Assembly (NCBI RefSeq): GCF_028548395.1
Contig: NZ_JAQQLA010000005.1
Coordinates: 227,345 to 291,344, forward strand
Reading direction: 5' to 3'
Origin: Vogesella indigofera
GTDB lineage: Bacteria > Pseudomonadota > Gammaproteobacteria > Burkholderiales > Chromobacteriaceae
DNA: 64,000 nt
In this document: in pieces, positions 44,874-52,861 of the stretch
Layout of the letters: each line of letters opens with the position of its first letter
Numbering within the stretch: the first letter of the stretch is position 1
Made by a program: the position numbers and the translations under genes
The notes under the pieces: generated by a model
What the model saw: only the letters and a program-made list of their open reading frames with translations
What the model was told of the DNA's origin: nothing
The model's database searches: none

Positions 44874-44903
44874 TTGACATCATCAAAATGATGATGGTAC
44901 ATT
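44874..44903 (+). promoter_or_regulatory. Operon promoter with palindromic operator
   Basis: TTGACA at 44874-44879 and TACATT at 44898-44903 (18-bp spacing) form a sigma-70-like promoter reading toward the ubiquitin-like operon. The spacer is filled by CATCATCAAAATGATGATG (44878-44896), with 8-bp perfect arms. A repressor bound here would block polymerase. Confidence 0.65.
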
Positions 44904-44984
44904 GCGGATGGTATCGTATGCCCATAGAAGGTTTGCAGCACGACTTGTGCTGAGTGGTCATAGGGATACTGTGTTGTAAGAACG

Positions 44985-45115
44985 TGCAGAGGCCCTAGCC
45001 TGATGAAAGCTAGGTCAAGACGGAGAGGAGGAAGAAAATGAAGCAGCAGAAGTGAAACGAGGCAAGCTTGGAGGCTTGCCCCGAGTGAAATCAGCATGAA
45101 GCGCTGACTCCGGTT
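44985..45115 (+). ncRNA. Candidate structured leader RNA with mini-ORF
   Basis: Helices that can form: CCTAGC/GCTAGG (44994-44999/45009-45014), a closing stem CGGAG/CTCCG (45021-45025/45108-45112), GGCAAGC/GCTTGCC (45061-45067/45074-45080) and TCAGC/GCTGA (45091-45095/45103-45107). Inside lies GAGAGGAGGAAG followed by ATGAAGCAGCAGAAGTGA (45038-45055), a five-codon frame MKQQK with a very strong ribosome site. No T-run follows, so it is not a simple terminator. It could be an attenuator, a leader peptide system or a separate small RNA. Confidence 0.4.
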
Positions 45116-45235
45116 TGGTCGCCTACAGTCTCGCTTCGCTGGTCCTCGTTGTCAAGTTTTCCCATGTATTTCCCCTGTTATCGCTGTCGCAATTTCGACG
45201 AGCGAGGGGGCAACTTACTCATAGGAATTTGAGCA

Positions 45236-45937
45236 ATGACTACCAATATCGAAGTTGTAAACATCGAAACCTACGCCAAGGCCAACAAGCCGGTTCCTGC
45301 CGGACATAAGTATCAGATCAAGATCGACAAGCAACTGTACGTTGTTGAAGTCGAGCAGATGACGGGGCGAGACATTTTGATGCTCGCAGGCAAGATTCCG
45401 CCTGAACGCCATATCCTCCAACTTAAGGAGGGCAAGAGTGTTCGCAAGATTGAGCTCGATGAGGTTGTGAGCTTCCTGGCTCCGGGAGTCGAGCGCTTTA
45501 TGACTATCCCGAACGAGGTGACTGAAGGGGACGCGAGTTTTTCGCGACGCCAGTTTGGCCTGCTGGAAGAGGATGAGCGCTATCTGAACTCCTTGGGCCT
45601 TCCTTGGGAGGCGGTCACGGAAGGTGGCATTCAGCGCGTGGTGATTCATAGCTGGCCGGTGCCGACCGGGTACAACGTGGAGCGTGCTAGCGTTAACGTG
45701 CAACTTCCCCCAGGCTATCCCGACACTCAAATCGATATGGCATATTTCTACCCGGCACTGAGCCGCCAAGATGGGCGAGCCATTGGTGCTCTGTGTCCGG
45801 ATAGTTTTGATGGTAAGACGTGGCAGCGCTGGTCACGACACCGTACAGCAAGTAGTCAGTGGCGTATCGGTACTGACTGTCTCGAAACGCATATGGCATT
45901 GGTTGCCGATTGGCTGGCAATGGAGTTGCGCAAATGA
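45236..45937 (+). CDS. Ubiquitin-like/E2 fusion protein
   Basis: 233 aa. Residues 24-98 match the multiubiquitin repeat (KYQIKIDKQLYVVEVEQMTG, RDILMLAGKIPPERHILQL, APGVERFMTIPNEVTEG). Residues about 115-233 match the prokaryotic E2 family E (YLNSLGLPWEAVTEGGIQRV, LPPGYPDTQIDMAYFYPAL, GKTWQRWSRH), with Cys187 near the expected active-site loop. A Ubl fused to an E2 would need cleavage after Gly98 before conjugation, a job for the JAB domain of the next gene. First gene of the operon; next gene overlaps by 4 bp. Confidence 0.85.
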   Translation: MTTNIEVVNIETYAKANKPVPAGHKYQIKIDKQLYVVEVEQMTGRDILMLAGKIPPERHILQLKEGKSVRKIELDEVVSFLAPGVERFMTIPNEVTEGDASFSRRQFGLLEEDERYLNSLGLPWEAVTEGGIQRVVIHSWPVPTGYNVERASVNVQLPPGYPDTQIDMAYFYPALSRQDGRAIGALCPDSFDGKTWQRWSRHRTASSQWRIGTDCLETHMALVADWLAMELRK

Positions 45938-47328
45938 CTCCAAAGTATTCGTTAGCCTTGTCTGGCAAACATTATGAACAGCTAAAGCAGCACCTTTTTC
46001 CTGGTGACGGCAAGGAAGCCGTAGCACTCGCCCTTTGTGGTCGCTCCACAGGTGATCGGGGGCACCGTTTTCTGGTGCACTCGCTCTTTCCTGTGCCTTA
46101 CGAGGTGTGCCGAATTCGAGAGGAACATCGGGTGACATGGTCACCTGAGTCCGTGGTGCCCGCCCTGACAATGGCGCTGAATCAAGGGTTCTGTATCGTC
46201 AAGATTCATAGCCATCCCAACGGTTATGACGATTTTTCTCCAACAGATGATCGCTCTGACGAGGCATTTTTCTCCTCCGTGTTTGGCTGGCTCGATTCTG
46301 ATGAAGCGCAGGCTAGCATGATCATGCTGCCTGATGGATCGATGTTTGGCCGCACTATCTGGCCGGATCATATTGGTGAGCCACTAGAAGAGATTCGTGT
46401 TGCCGGGGATGACATCCTTGTCTGGAGAGATCATGTGTCCCAGGGTGATACACCTGAGCATGCTCGACGGATTGCACAGACATTTGGAGAGAAGACCTAC
46501 GGTCTTCTGAGTTCTCTTCGGGTTGGTGTGGTTGGGTGTTCTGGCACGGGAAGTATCGTGATTGAGCAGCTGGCAAGGAACTGTGTTGGAGAGCTTGTGC
46601 TCGTCGATCCAGACCATGTCGAAAGTAAGAACCTCAATCGTATCCTCAACAGTACGTTGGAAGACGCTCAGCAGGGACATAGCAAGGTTGAAGTCATGCA
46701 GCGTGCCATTGCTTCAATGGGGCTGGGTACCAAGGTGTATGGCTTTGAAGTAGACCTGATGAACGAGGAAGTGATACGCAAACTTGCATCTTGCGACGTG
46801 CTCTTTGGCTGCATGGACTCGGTTGATGGTCGGCATGTACTCAATAAGTTGGCAAGTTTCTACCTAGTTCCCCTTATTGATGTGGGCGTCCGCATTGATG
46901 CGGATGGGGGGGGTGGTATCGACAAAGTCTGTGCAGCAGTTCATTACATTCAGCCTGGTGGTTCCAGTTTGATGAGCCGTGGGGTCTACTCGCAGGAGGA
47001 TCTGGACGCGGCATTTATGAAGCGGCGGAACCCTGAGCAGTATTCACAATTGCTTAAGGACGGCTATGTACGAAATGCGCGGGTTGATCAACCGGCAGTC
47101 ATTTCAATCAACATGCAGGCTGCATCGCTTGCTGTGAATGAGTTTTTAGCCAGGGTCCATCCCTATCGCGTTGAGTCGAATAGTGAGTATGCCTATCGTT
47201 GTCAGGTTCTGAGTGACCCGGCCGCAAGCCTAGACTCGCCTGATGGTCAGCCTTGTCATAGCTTTGAAGCAAGGATGGGCTACGGCGATGTGAAGCCGCT
47301 TCTTGGGCTTCATGGTCTGTTGAACTGA
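45934..47328 (+). CDS. JAB peptidase-E1 (ThiF) fusion protein
   Basis: 464 aa from the ATG at 45934 overlapping the previous stop (ATGA; GGAG 8 bp upstream); the frame start at 45910 is too far back. Residues 1-150 are a JAB/JAMM metalloprotease: Glu28, IHSHPNGYDDFSPTDDRSD with His92, His94, Ser102 and Asp105. Residues 190-460 are a ThiF/E1 adenylating domain: VGVVGCSGTGSIVIEQLA, LVLVDPDHVESKNLNRI, and FGCMDSVDGRHVLNKLA. The usual Cys pair after PGG is absent (PGGSSLMSRG). It should mature, activate and possibly remove the Ubl. Confidence 0.9.
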   Translation: MTPKYSLALSGKHYEQLKQHLFPGDGKEAVALALCGRSTGDRGHRFLVHSLFPVPYEVCRIREEHRVTWSPESVVPALTMALNQGFCIVKIHSHPNGYDDFSPTDDRSDEAFFSSVFGWLDSDEAQASMIMLPDGSMFGRTIWPDHIGEPLEEIRVAGDDILVWRDHVSQGDTPEHARRIAQTFGEKTYGLLSSLRVGVVGCSGTGSIVIEQLARNCVGELVLVDPDHVESKNLNRILNSTLEDAQQGHSKVEVMQRAIASMGLGTKVYGFEVDLMNEEVIRKLASCDVLFGCMDSVDGRHVLNKLASFYLVPLIDVGVRIDADGGGGIDKVCAAVHYIQPGGSSLMSRGVYSQEDLDAAFMKRRNPEQYSQLLKDGYVRNARVDQPAVISINMQAASLAVNEFLARVHPYRVESNSEYAYRCQVLSDPAASLDSPDGQPCHSFEARMGYGDVKPLLGLHGLLN

Positions 47329-47342
47329 ATTAGGAGAGATAG

Positions 47343-47672
47343 ATGTTGTGGCTTCTGCGCTGGGTTCAGCGGTTTCTTGGCATTAGTCCAAAGTATCGTG
47401 TCTGCAAGCAGGAGGAGTTACCTACTGCATTAGATCGTTACACGCTCTATTTATTAGGGGATGGGGAATGCTACTGGATGGCCGCTTTAAAGTGTCCATG
47501 CGGTTGTGGTGATCTGATCCAGCTTTCATTAGCTAGTTCAGGTCATCCGAGATGGGCTGTAGATATGAGCCATCCTCGCGAAGCCTCACTTCATCCATCC
47601 ATACATCGGATGGCAGGGTGCAGAAGCCACTTTTTTCTCAAAAAGGGTAAGGTGGTGTGGTGTAAACCTTGA
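47343..47672 (+). CDS. DUF6527-like protein
   Basis: 109 aa. ALKCPCGCGDLIQLSLASSG (CxCGC metal-binding knuckle), then ASLHPSIHRMAGCRSHFFL and GKVVWCKP match DUF6527, which I know as a frequent third member of bacterial ubiquitin-like operons. AGGAGA precedes the ATG; 14 bp after the E1 gene. Activity unknown; likely a Zn-binding accessory factor. Confidence 0.8.
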   Translation: MLWLLRWVQRFLGISPKYRVCKQEELPTALDRYTLYLLGDGECYWMAALKCPCGCGDLIQLSLASSGHPRWAVDMSHPREASLHPSIHRMAGCRSHFFLKKGKVVWCKP

Positions 47673-47715
47673 AGGGTTGAGTCATCACATCATGTCTTGT
47701 CGTGAGGAGTATTCA

Positions 47716-48039
47716 ATGGATCGTATTTTCGAATTAGTCGCTTTTATTTCAAATGCGTATTTTTCTCGACCGCGCGACCCTGTGCTTATCGCTCGATATG
47801 GGGCGGTGCGTGGTGCAATTGCGTTTGGTATCCCTGGCCTTTTTTTGATCAGTGTTGTCATGCTGATGTTCCCTGACCTTTCCCAGGGAAGTGCTGCCAT
47901 GCGACCGTTGTTTGAGATTCTTGGTGCCGTGACCAATCGGATTCTGATTGCCTCGGCGATTACAATGCTAATCAGCATGTTTTTCATGCTGCGCTTGGCT
48001 TACACATATATTGACCCTGATCATTTCGACTATCAATGA
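47716..48039 (+). CDS. Two-TM membrane protein, last gene of the Ubl operon
   Basis: 107 aa from the ATG at 47716 (GAGGAG 6 bp upstream). Two hydrophobic helices at about 32-52 (AIAFGIPGLFLISVVMLMF) and 76-98 (RILIASAITMLISMFFMLRL) with short charged ends. No family recognised. Same strand and 43 bp after the DUF6527 gene, so it may be the membrane-targeting or effector part of the system, or an unrelated passenger. Confidence 0.6.
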   Translation: MDRIFELVAFISNAYFSRPRDPVLIARYGAVRGAIAFGIPGLFLISVVMLMFPDLSQGSAAMRPLFEILGAVTNRILIASAITMLISMFFMLRLAYTYIDPDHFDYQ

Positions 48040-48088
48040 GATACCTTCGTAGAATATTTCACGTCATGCGTCTTGATTCGGAGGCTCC

Positions 48089-48547
48089 ATGCCTGACATT
48101 GCAGCTATTGGAACAATCCTAAGTAGCCTCAAGACCGCTACAGACATCGCCAAGTTCTTGCGTGAGACCGACCTTTCCCTTGAAAGAGCGGAACTCAAGC
48201 TCAAACTGGCTGATCTTGTGAGCGCCCTTGCTGACGCCAAGATAGAAATGGCGTCCGTTCAGGAAATCGTTGCAGAGAAGGACAGGCGAATCCAAGAACT
48301 GGAAAATGCATTCCAATCCAAAGACACCTTGGTCCGAAGCCGGGATGCCTACTACCGGAAGGGTGATGATGGGCAACCCATTGGTGAACCCTATTGCGTT
48401 CGCTGCTGGGACGTCGACCACAAACAGTATCGCCTACAGCATGAGCCGAAGGATCGCTTCGTGAGGGTATGTTCAGTGTGCGGCACTCGCTATGATGCGC
48501 GTATGGTTCAAGGCATTGCTCCGGCCAATGCACAACAAAACGCATAA
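48089..48547 (+). CDS. Coiled-coil/zinc-ribbon protein, possible cassette gene
   Basis: 152 aa. Residues 1-85 are helical and coiled (IGTILSSLKTATDIAKFLRE, VQEIVAEKDRRIQELENAFQ); residues 100-140 hold two CxxC knuckles (PYCVRCWD and RVCSVCGTRY). The GGAGG before the ATG is good. Proteins of this type occur in accessory regions with no known activity. The stop codon is inside an attC-like sequence, as in integron cassettes. Confidence 0.7.
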   Translation: MPDIAAIGTILSSLKTATDIAKFLRETDLSLERAELKLKLADLVSALADAKIEMASVQEIVAEKDRRIQELENAFQSKDTLVRSRDAYYRKGDDGQPIGEPYCVRCWDVDHKQYRLQHEPKDRFVRVCSVCGTRYDARMVQGIAPANAQQNA

Positions 48548-48607
48548 CCTTGCGCTCAATCGGACCTGCGCGAAAAGCCGCACAGGCCGGTTAGCTCCGC
48601 GTTAGTG
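48541..48607 (+). repeat. attC-like recombination site
   Basis: GCATAAC at 48542-48548 (around the stop codon), TGCGCTCAATCGGACCTG, a CGAAAAGCCG hairpin tip, CACAGGCCGGTTAGCTC and GCGTTAG at 48599-48605: the order and CCGGTTAGCTC...GTTAG wording are typical of integron attC sites. The outer boxes are imperfect, and no intI is in the window. Confidence 0.5.
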
Positions 48608-48618
48608 CCCGCTTCTCC

Positions 48619-48882
48619 ATGAAGGCATCGACTGCTTTGGGTCGAAAGGGAGTGTTCCCCAAATCAGAAAGCTGCCCTTCGGCTGCGGTGCAAGGGAAAT
48701 GGTTTGAATGTGGCTCTGAACGGGCACTCAAGGCCGATGGGATGAAAGACCGCTTCGGCAGAACAGTTGCCGGAGGAAAGCTCCGCCTAACTGTAGATCA
48801 TCTTTATGGAAAGCGCTGTGTCGACGTGGAGCGACTTCTGGGGGACTATTTTGAGGTCGCCGCCATGATAGCGGGTGTATAG
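48619..48882 (+). CDS. Hypothetical protein after attC-like site
   Basis: 87 aa. ATG 12 bp after the attC-like site, as in cassettes. CSERALKADGMKDRFGRTVA-like wording gives no recognised family. No clear ribosome site and no second attC are seen, so this may be a partial or non-functional cassette. Confidence 0.35.
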   Translation: MKASTALGRKGVFPKSESCPSAAVQGKWFECGSERALKADGMKDRFGRTVAGGKLRLTVDHLYGKRCVDVERLLGDYFEVAAMIAGV

Positions 48883-48987
48883 TTTTCACTTATGCGTGGA
48901 TAACACAGCTCATTTTTCTCGTAATGATCAGCTGGGGTTGGCTAGCCTGGCCATTTCACATAATCTCACCCGCCAAAGAAGTTATTA

Positions 48988-49036
48988 GCCCCAATGCGGC
49001 GCCGAAGCCAATTCAGCTTTAGCGCAGCATTGGGGC
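48988..49036 (-). terminator. Long inverted repeat after the esterase gene
   Basis: GCCCCAATGC (48988-48997) pairs perfectly with GCATTGGGGC (49027-49036). It lies just after the esterase stop, with no clear T-run on the minus strand, so it is a likely but unproven terminator. Confidence 0.45.
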
Positions 49037-49045
49037 AGCAGCGCC

Positions 49046-50059
49046 TTACCAGAGACGCAACTTCAGTTCCTCGCTTGCTTGATGGAGGGCTGCGCGCGTA
49101 GCTGGTAGTGCAGACAATACATTGAGCAAACCAAAGTCGTGGATCATCCCGTTGTAGCGGGTTGCCACCACGTTGACACCGGCAGCATCCAACTTGCGCG
49201 CGTAGGCTTCGCCTTCATCGCGCAATACGTCTTTCTCTGCGGTCTGCACCAGTGTGGGCGGGAGTCCCCTCAACTGTTCCGGTGTTGCCAGTAGCGGCGA
49301 TGTGTAGATTTCTTTGAGCTGTTTCGGGTCGGTCGTGTAAGCATTCCAGAACCATTTCATCATGCCCTTGGTCAGGAAGTGATCGTTAGCGAACTCATCA
49401 TAGGAAGCGTTTTCAAAGTTCGCGTTTGTCACCGGCCAGAACAGCACCTGAGCTCGCAGTTTTGGTCCACCATTAGCATTGGCCATCAAGGCAACCACGG
49501 CTGCCATGTTCCCGCCGACGCTGTTTCCCGCCACCGCTAGACGCTTGCCATCGACCTGAATCTGCGCGCCGTTTTCAGCAACCCATTTTGTTGCAGCGTA
49601 AGCTTCATTAATGGCCACTGGATAGCGGGCCTCAGGCGAGGGAGTGTAGTTGACGAACACCGCTGCGGCGCCAGAGTCTGCGACCAGGTCACGCACAAAG
49701 CGCTCATGGGTTGGGTAGTCGCCCAGAATCCAGCCACCGCCATGGAAGAACATGAAAGCGGGCAGGACACCCTTGGCACCAGCTGGACGAACGATGGTCA
49801 GCTTCAGCGGCTTACCATCCACTGTGATAGTTTTTTCACTGATATCGGCAGGAGCAAGCTTGGCACCCTTCTGTGCGCCGATCAGTACATTGCGAGCATC
49901 TGCCGGAGACAGCGTCTCCAATGGCTGACCGCCGCCCTTTGCAAGCGCTTCGAGGAAGGCTTGGGTATTGCGCTCGACACCGGGGCTACCTGCTGCCAGC
50001 GCGGAGCCCGCCACCAGGGCGGCGACTGATACCGCAACAATCTTGAACTTGAGTTTCAT
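49046..50059 (-). CDS. Secreted alpha/beta-hydrolase (HSL-type esterase)
   Basis: 337 aa precursor with signal peptide (MKLKFKIVAVSVAALVAGSA, cleavage near ALA). HGGGW at 106-110 is the oxyanion-hole motif of the HSL family; GNSVGG has the nucleophile Ser180; Asp in TAEKDVLRDEG and His in MIHDFGLL complete the triad. It hydrolyses short-chain esters in the periplasm or outside. It follows the ohr gene by 35 bp. Confidence 0.92.
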   Translation of the reverse strand: MKLKFKIVAVSVAALVAGSALAAGSPGVERNTQAFLEALAKGGGQPLETLSPADARNVLIGAQKGAKLAPADISEKTITVDGKPLKLTIVRPAGAKGVLPAFMFFHGGGWILGDYPTHERFVRDLVADSGAAAVFVNYTPSPEARYPVAINEAYAATKWVAENGAQIQVDGKRLAVAGNSVGGNMAAVVALMANANGGPKLRAQVLFWPVTNANFENASYDEFANDHFLTKGMMKWFWNAYTTDPKQLKEIYTSPLLATPEQLRGLPPTLVQTAEKDVLRDEGEAYARKLDAAGVNVVATRYNGMIHDFGLLNVLSALPATRAALHQASEELKLRLW

Positions 50060-50094
50060 GATGTTTCCTTCAGGTTGAGTTGTGGCGCGCTGCT

Positions 50095-50520
50095 TCAGAC
50101 AAGGCTAAGGCGTACGTCGATGTTGTTGCGAGTGGCGTTAGAGTACGGGCAGACAATATGGGCCTTGTCGACCAACTCCTGCGCCTGCTCTCTCGGCAGA
50201 TCGGGCACACAGATTTGCAACTCAACCTCGATGCCAAAACCTGTAGGGATGGCACCAATCCCAACTGTGCCGGTGACGCTGGTTGTATCCGACAGCTTCA
50301 CCTTCTCCTTAGCTGCTACGAACTTCAGCGCACCAAGGAAGCAGGCCGAATAGCCCGCGGCAAACAGCTGCTCAGGGTTAGTGCCTGGGCCGCCGGCACC
50401 ACCCAGTTCGCGAGGTGTAGACAGCTGAACTTTCAGGGCGCCGTCCGAGGATTCGGCACTTCCTTCCCGGCCGCCAGTAGCCGTGGCTTGGGCGCGATAC
50501 AGTACTTTTTCGATCGACAT
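50095..50520 (-). CDS. ohr: Organic hydroperoxide resistance protein
   Basis: 141 aa from the ATG at 50520 (AAGGAG 6 bp upstream); the longer frame lacks a ribosome site. Catalytic Cys60 ([11 protein letters not shown]) and Cys124 ([12 protein letters not shown]) and [15 protein letters not shown] are Ohr hallmarks. It reduces organic peroxides using lipoyl thiols. Usual MarR-type OhrR is not adjacent; a divergent AraC regulator is. Confidence 0.95.
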   Translation of the reverse strand: MSIEKVLYRAQATATGGREGSAESSDGALKVQLSTPRELGGAGGPGTNPEQLFAAGYSACFLGALKFVAAKEKVKLSDTTSVTGTVGIGAIPTGFGIEVELQICVPDLPREQAQELVDKAHIVCPYSNATRNNIDVRLSLV

Positions 50521-50638
50521 GATGTACTCCTTGTGACTTGATCTGGTTGCGTGGAGCCGTTTGGCAGAACGAACTATACGTCTGGAGAAAATACTAAGAG
50601 TCACATAAAATCTCCAAAACTTGATAAGGAGTACTATT

Positions 50639-51496
50639 TTGACTGAGGCATGTACTGATCGTTTGGATGCGCTATTGAGTCACTTTCCTGTTCGTGCTCG
50701 CATGTTTCATTCTGGTGCTTTGTGTGGGGTTACAGACTTCTCTGCTCCATGCGAAGGCGGCCAGATCCACCTAGTCCGAGCGGGGACGATGGATGCCATC
50801 CATCCAGGGCGACCCACATTACATGTGAGCGTTCCCAGCCTGCTGTTCTATCCGCGCCCTTTGACACGCCGTTTTGTCACTGATGCCCAGCGTGGAGCCG
50901 ACCTGGTGTGCGCGGAGCTGCATTTCGATGGGGGTGCCGAGAGCCCGATTGTGGGTGCATTACCTGACGTGATCTGTCTTCCGCTCGAAAGCATTGATGG
51001 TTCCAAGCAGATCCTAGAACTCCTCTTTGAAGAAGCCTTCAGCAATAATTGCGGTCGGTATGCATTGGTTGACCGACTATTTGAGGTCGTGTTGGTCCAG
51101 CTACTTCGGTATCTGATGGAAACAGACCAGATTCGCGGCGGCATGCTGGCTGGCTTATCGCATTCCAAACTGCGAAAAGCACTTGTAGCGATGCATGAGC
51201 AACCGGGACAGGAGTGGTCGCTGGAGGCATTGGCCCATATCTCGGGGATGTCTCGCAGCGTTTTTGCTGGCACCTTCCGCAGCGTGGTCGGGTGTACTCC
51301 TGGTGTCTATCTTCAAGGTTGGCGCGTTAGACTGGCGCAGCAGGCATTACGGCAGGGTAGGCAGTTGAAGATAATCGCGGTTGAGGTCGGCTATGGTAGT
51401 GAGGCCGCCTTGTCCCGGGCATTCAAGGCTCAATGTGGCATGACGCCACGAGAGTGGCGGCAGCGCAGGGTGTTGGCTGACACCTCAGAGTCTTGA
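50639..51496 (+). CDS. AraC-family regulator (cupin + HTH)
   Basis: 285 aa from the TTG at 50639, which has AAGGAG 7 bp upstream; an earlier TTG at 50621 overlaps that site. Residues 20-160 are an AraC cupin domain; 185-285 hold two HTHs ([52 protein letters not shown]). Divergent from ohr-esterase (118-bp gap), which it probably controls. Confidence 0.9.
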   Translation: MTEACTDRLDALLSHFPVRARMFHSGALCGVTDFSAPCEGGQIHLVRAGTMDAIHPGRPTLHVSVPSLLFYPRPLTRRFVTDAQRGADLVCAELHFDGGAESPIVGALPDVICLPLESIDGSKQILELLFEEAFSNNCGRYALVDRLFEVVLVQLLRYLMETDQIRGGMLAGLSHSKLRKALVAMHEQPGQEWSLEALAHISGMSRSVFAGTFRSVVGCTPGVYLQGWRVRLAQQALRQGRQLKIIAVEVGYGSEAALSRAFKAQCGMTPREWRQRRVLADTSES

Positions 51497-51554
51497 ACTG
51501 CACCTAACGGTAGTGCAGGAGGACGACGGTGGGTACTTCTGCGAGAGGAGGTTT

Positions 51555-51770
51555 TACGTGGAAATGCACTGTGGGACATCGAACTGATGTGGCTGCTGGG
51601 GGCGCTCTCACCCGACGTCAAAACGATTGCCGACTATCTATGTGGTAATGACAAAATCATGCGCAATGTCTGCCGGCAGTTCTTCGTCTTGTGCCAGGCG
51701 TTGAATCCGCTCACACATGCTGTCGTCGCCATTGATGGCCACCCGAGATGGAAACGGCTGATCGCCAGCC
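51555..51770 (+). pseudogene. IS1182-family transposase fragment
   Basis: Frame reads GNALWDIELMWLLGALSPDV, KTIADYLCGNDKIMRNVCRQ, FFVLCQALNPLTHAVVAIDG, matching the N-terminal half of IS1182 transposases (ELMWLTGRLAPDFKTIADFR). Ends are lost and no DDE core is present. The rest of 51497-52015 has no gene. Confidence 0.8.
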
Positions 51771-52015
51771 AGCTAAAATCGCTGAAGCCAGATCAAAGTG
51801 TTACTAGCAGGATTATTTGCACAAAAAATAAGTGGCCATCTATTTTCGAGCGCAAATGGTACTCGACCCGCTGTCTGAAGGCAGACAACATTTGCAGCTA
51901 GATTGAGCCTGCATTCATACCGGTAGAGGTAGAATAGGAGGTGTCCGGAATAAATACCAGATCGCCCTCCCTGCCGTCCACCCATACTGTCAATCAGCTT
52001 TTGGGGCTCTTAGTC

Positions 52016-52348
52016 TCAGTCGACAATGAATAGTTTGGCTCCGCTCTTGGTAGATGCACGGTGCGCCGGGTCAGCAAAATCGGACACCAAGTAGCCCATA
52101 CCAGGTTCGAGTTCGAAGTTGCGCCCGTCGCGCAGTTCAGTCTGTAGGTCACCTTCGATCAGGTAGATAATGTGACCGCGATCGCACCAATGGTCGGCGA
52201 TATAGCCTGGAGAATACTCGACGACACGAATCCGGATGTCGCCCAGATTGACAGTGCGCCAAAGTGATGTGCCAACTTCGCCGGGATGCTCGGTGGTTTC
52301 GTGAGTGCGCCAGTCGATGACGCTGAAACGTTGCTCCGGTAGTTTCAT
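52016..52348 (-). CDS. Cupin protein with DHCW motif
   Basis: 110 aa single cupin. YIADHWCDRGHIIYLIEGDL is the DHCW motif with metal-binding Asp/His/Cys-type residues, and LEPGMGYLVSDFADPAHRAS closes the barrel. Function not known; next to RidA and cystathionine beta-lyase genes. Confidence 0.88.
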   Translation of the reverse strand: MKLPEQRFSVIDWRTHETTEHPGEVGTSLWRTVNLGDIRIRVVEYSPGYIADHWCDRGHIIYLIEGDLQTELRDGRNFELEPGMGYLVSDFADPAHRASTKSGAKLFIVD

Positions 52349-52405
52349 AGAGGTTCCTTGGGATGATTAAGAGTGGACGAATTTGCCGTGAAGAGGAGAT
52401 AGAGC

Positions 52406-52789
52406 TTATTCCAGTAACAGCACGGCTTCGGCTTCTACCTGCACACCTCTTGGAAGACTGAGCACTCCGATGGCGGCGCGTGCCGGAAATGGCTGACTCA
52501 TGTACTGACCCATGACGTCATTGAAGATAGCGAAGTTGGATAGGTCAGTCAGGTAGGCGTTGAGCTTGACGATTTGGTCGAGCGAACCGCCGGCAGCTTC
52601 ACACACAGCCTTCAGGTTCTTGAACACCTGGTGGGCCTCGGCGACGAAGCCACCATCCACCACGGTCATGGTGGTTGGATCGAGCGGGAGTTGCCCTGAC
52701 AGATACACTGTATTGCCGGCCTTGACCGCCTGGGAGTAAGCGCCGATGGCAGCCGGAGCATTGTCAGTGTGGATGATTTGTTTTGCCAT
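52406..52789 (-). CDS. ridA: Canonical RidA enamine/imine deaminase
   Basis: 127 aa from [20 protein letters not shown] at 52789 (GGAGAA upstream). Motifs [31 protein letters not shown] and [20 protein letters not shown], with the catalytic Arg. It removes reactive 2-aminoacrylate produced by PLP enzymes such as the cystathionine beta-lyase next to it. Confidence 0.93.
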   Translation of the reverse strand: MAKQIIHTDNAPAAIGAYSQAVKAGNTVYLSGQLPLDPTTMTVVDGGFVAEAHQVFKNLKAVCEAAGGSLDQIVKLNAYLTDLSNFAIFNDVMGQYMSQPFPARAAIGVLSLPRGVQVEAEAVLLLE

Positions 52790-52861
52790 AGTAATTCTCC
52801 TTCTTTCAGATGCAGGGTTAACAGGTCGTTGAAAAAACTCGAGCCTTTCTTTTTGTCTCAT

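Noticed and set aside
44985..45115. Group II intron or retron RNA
   Set aside because: No reverse transcriptase gene and no conserved intron ends were found; kept only as a structured leader.
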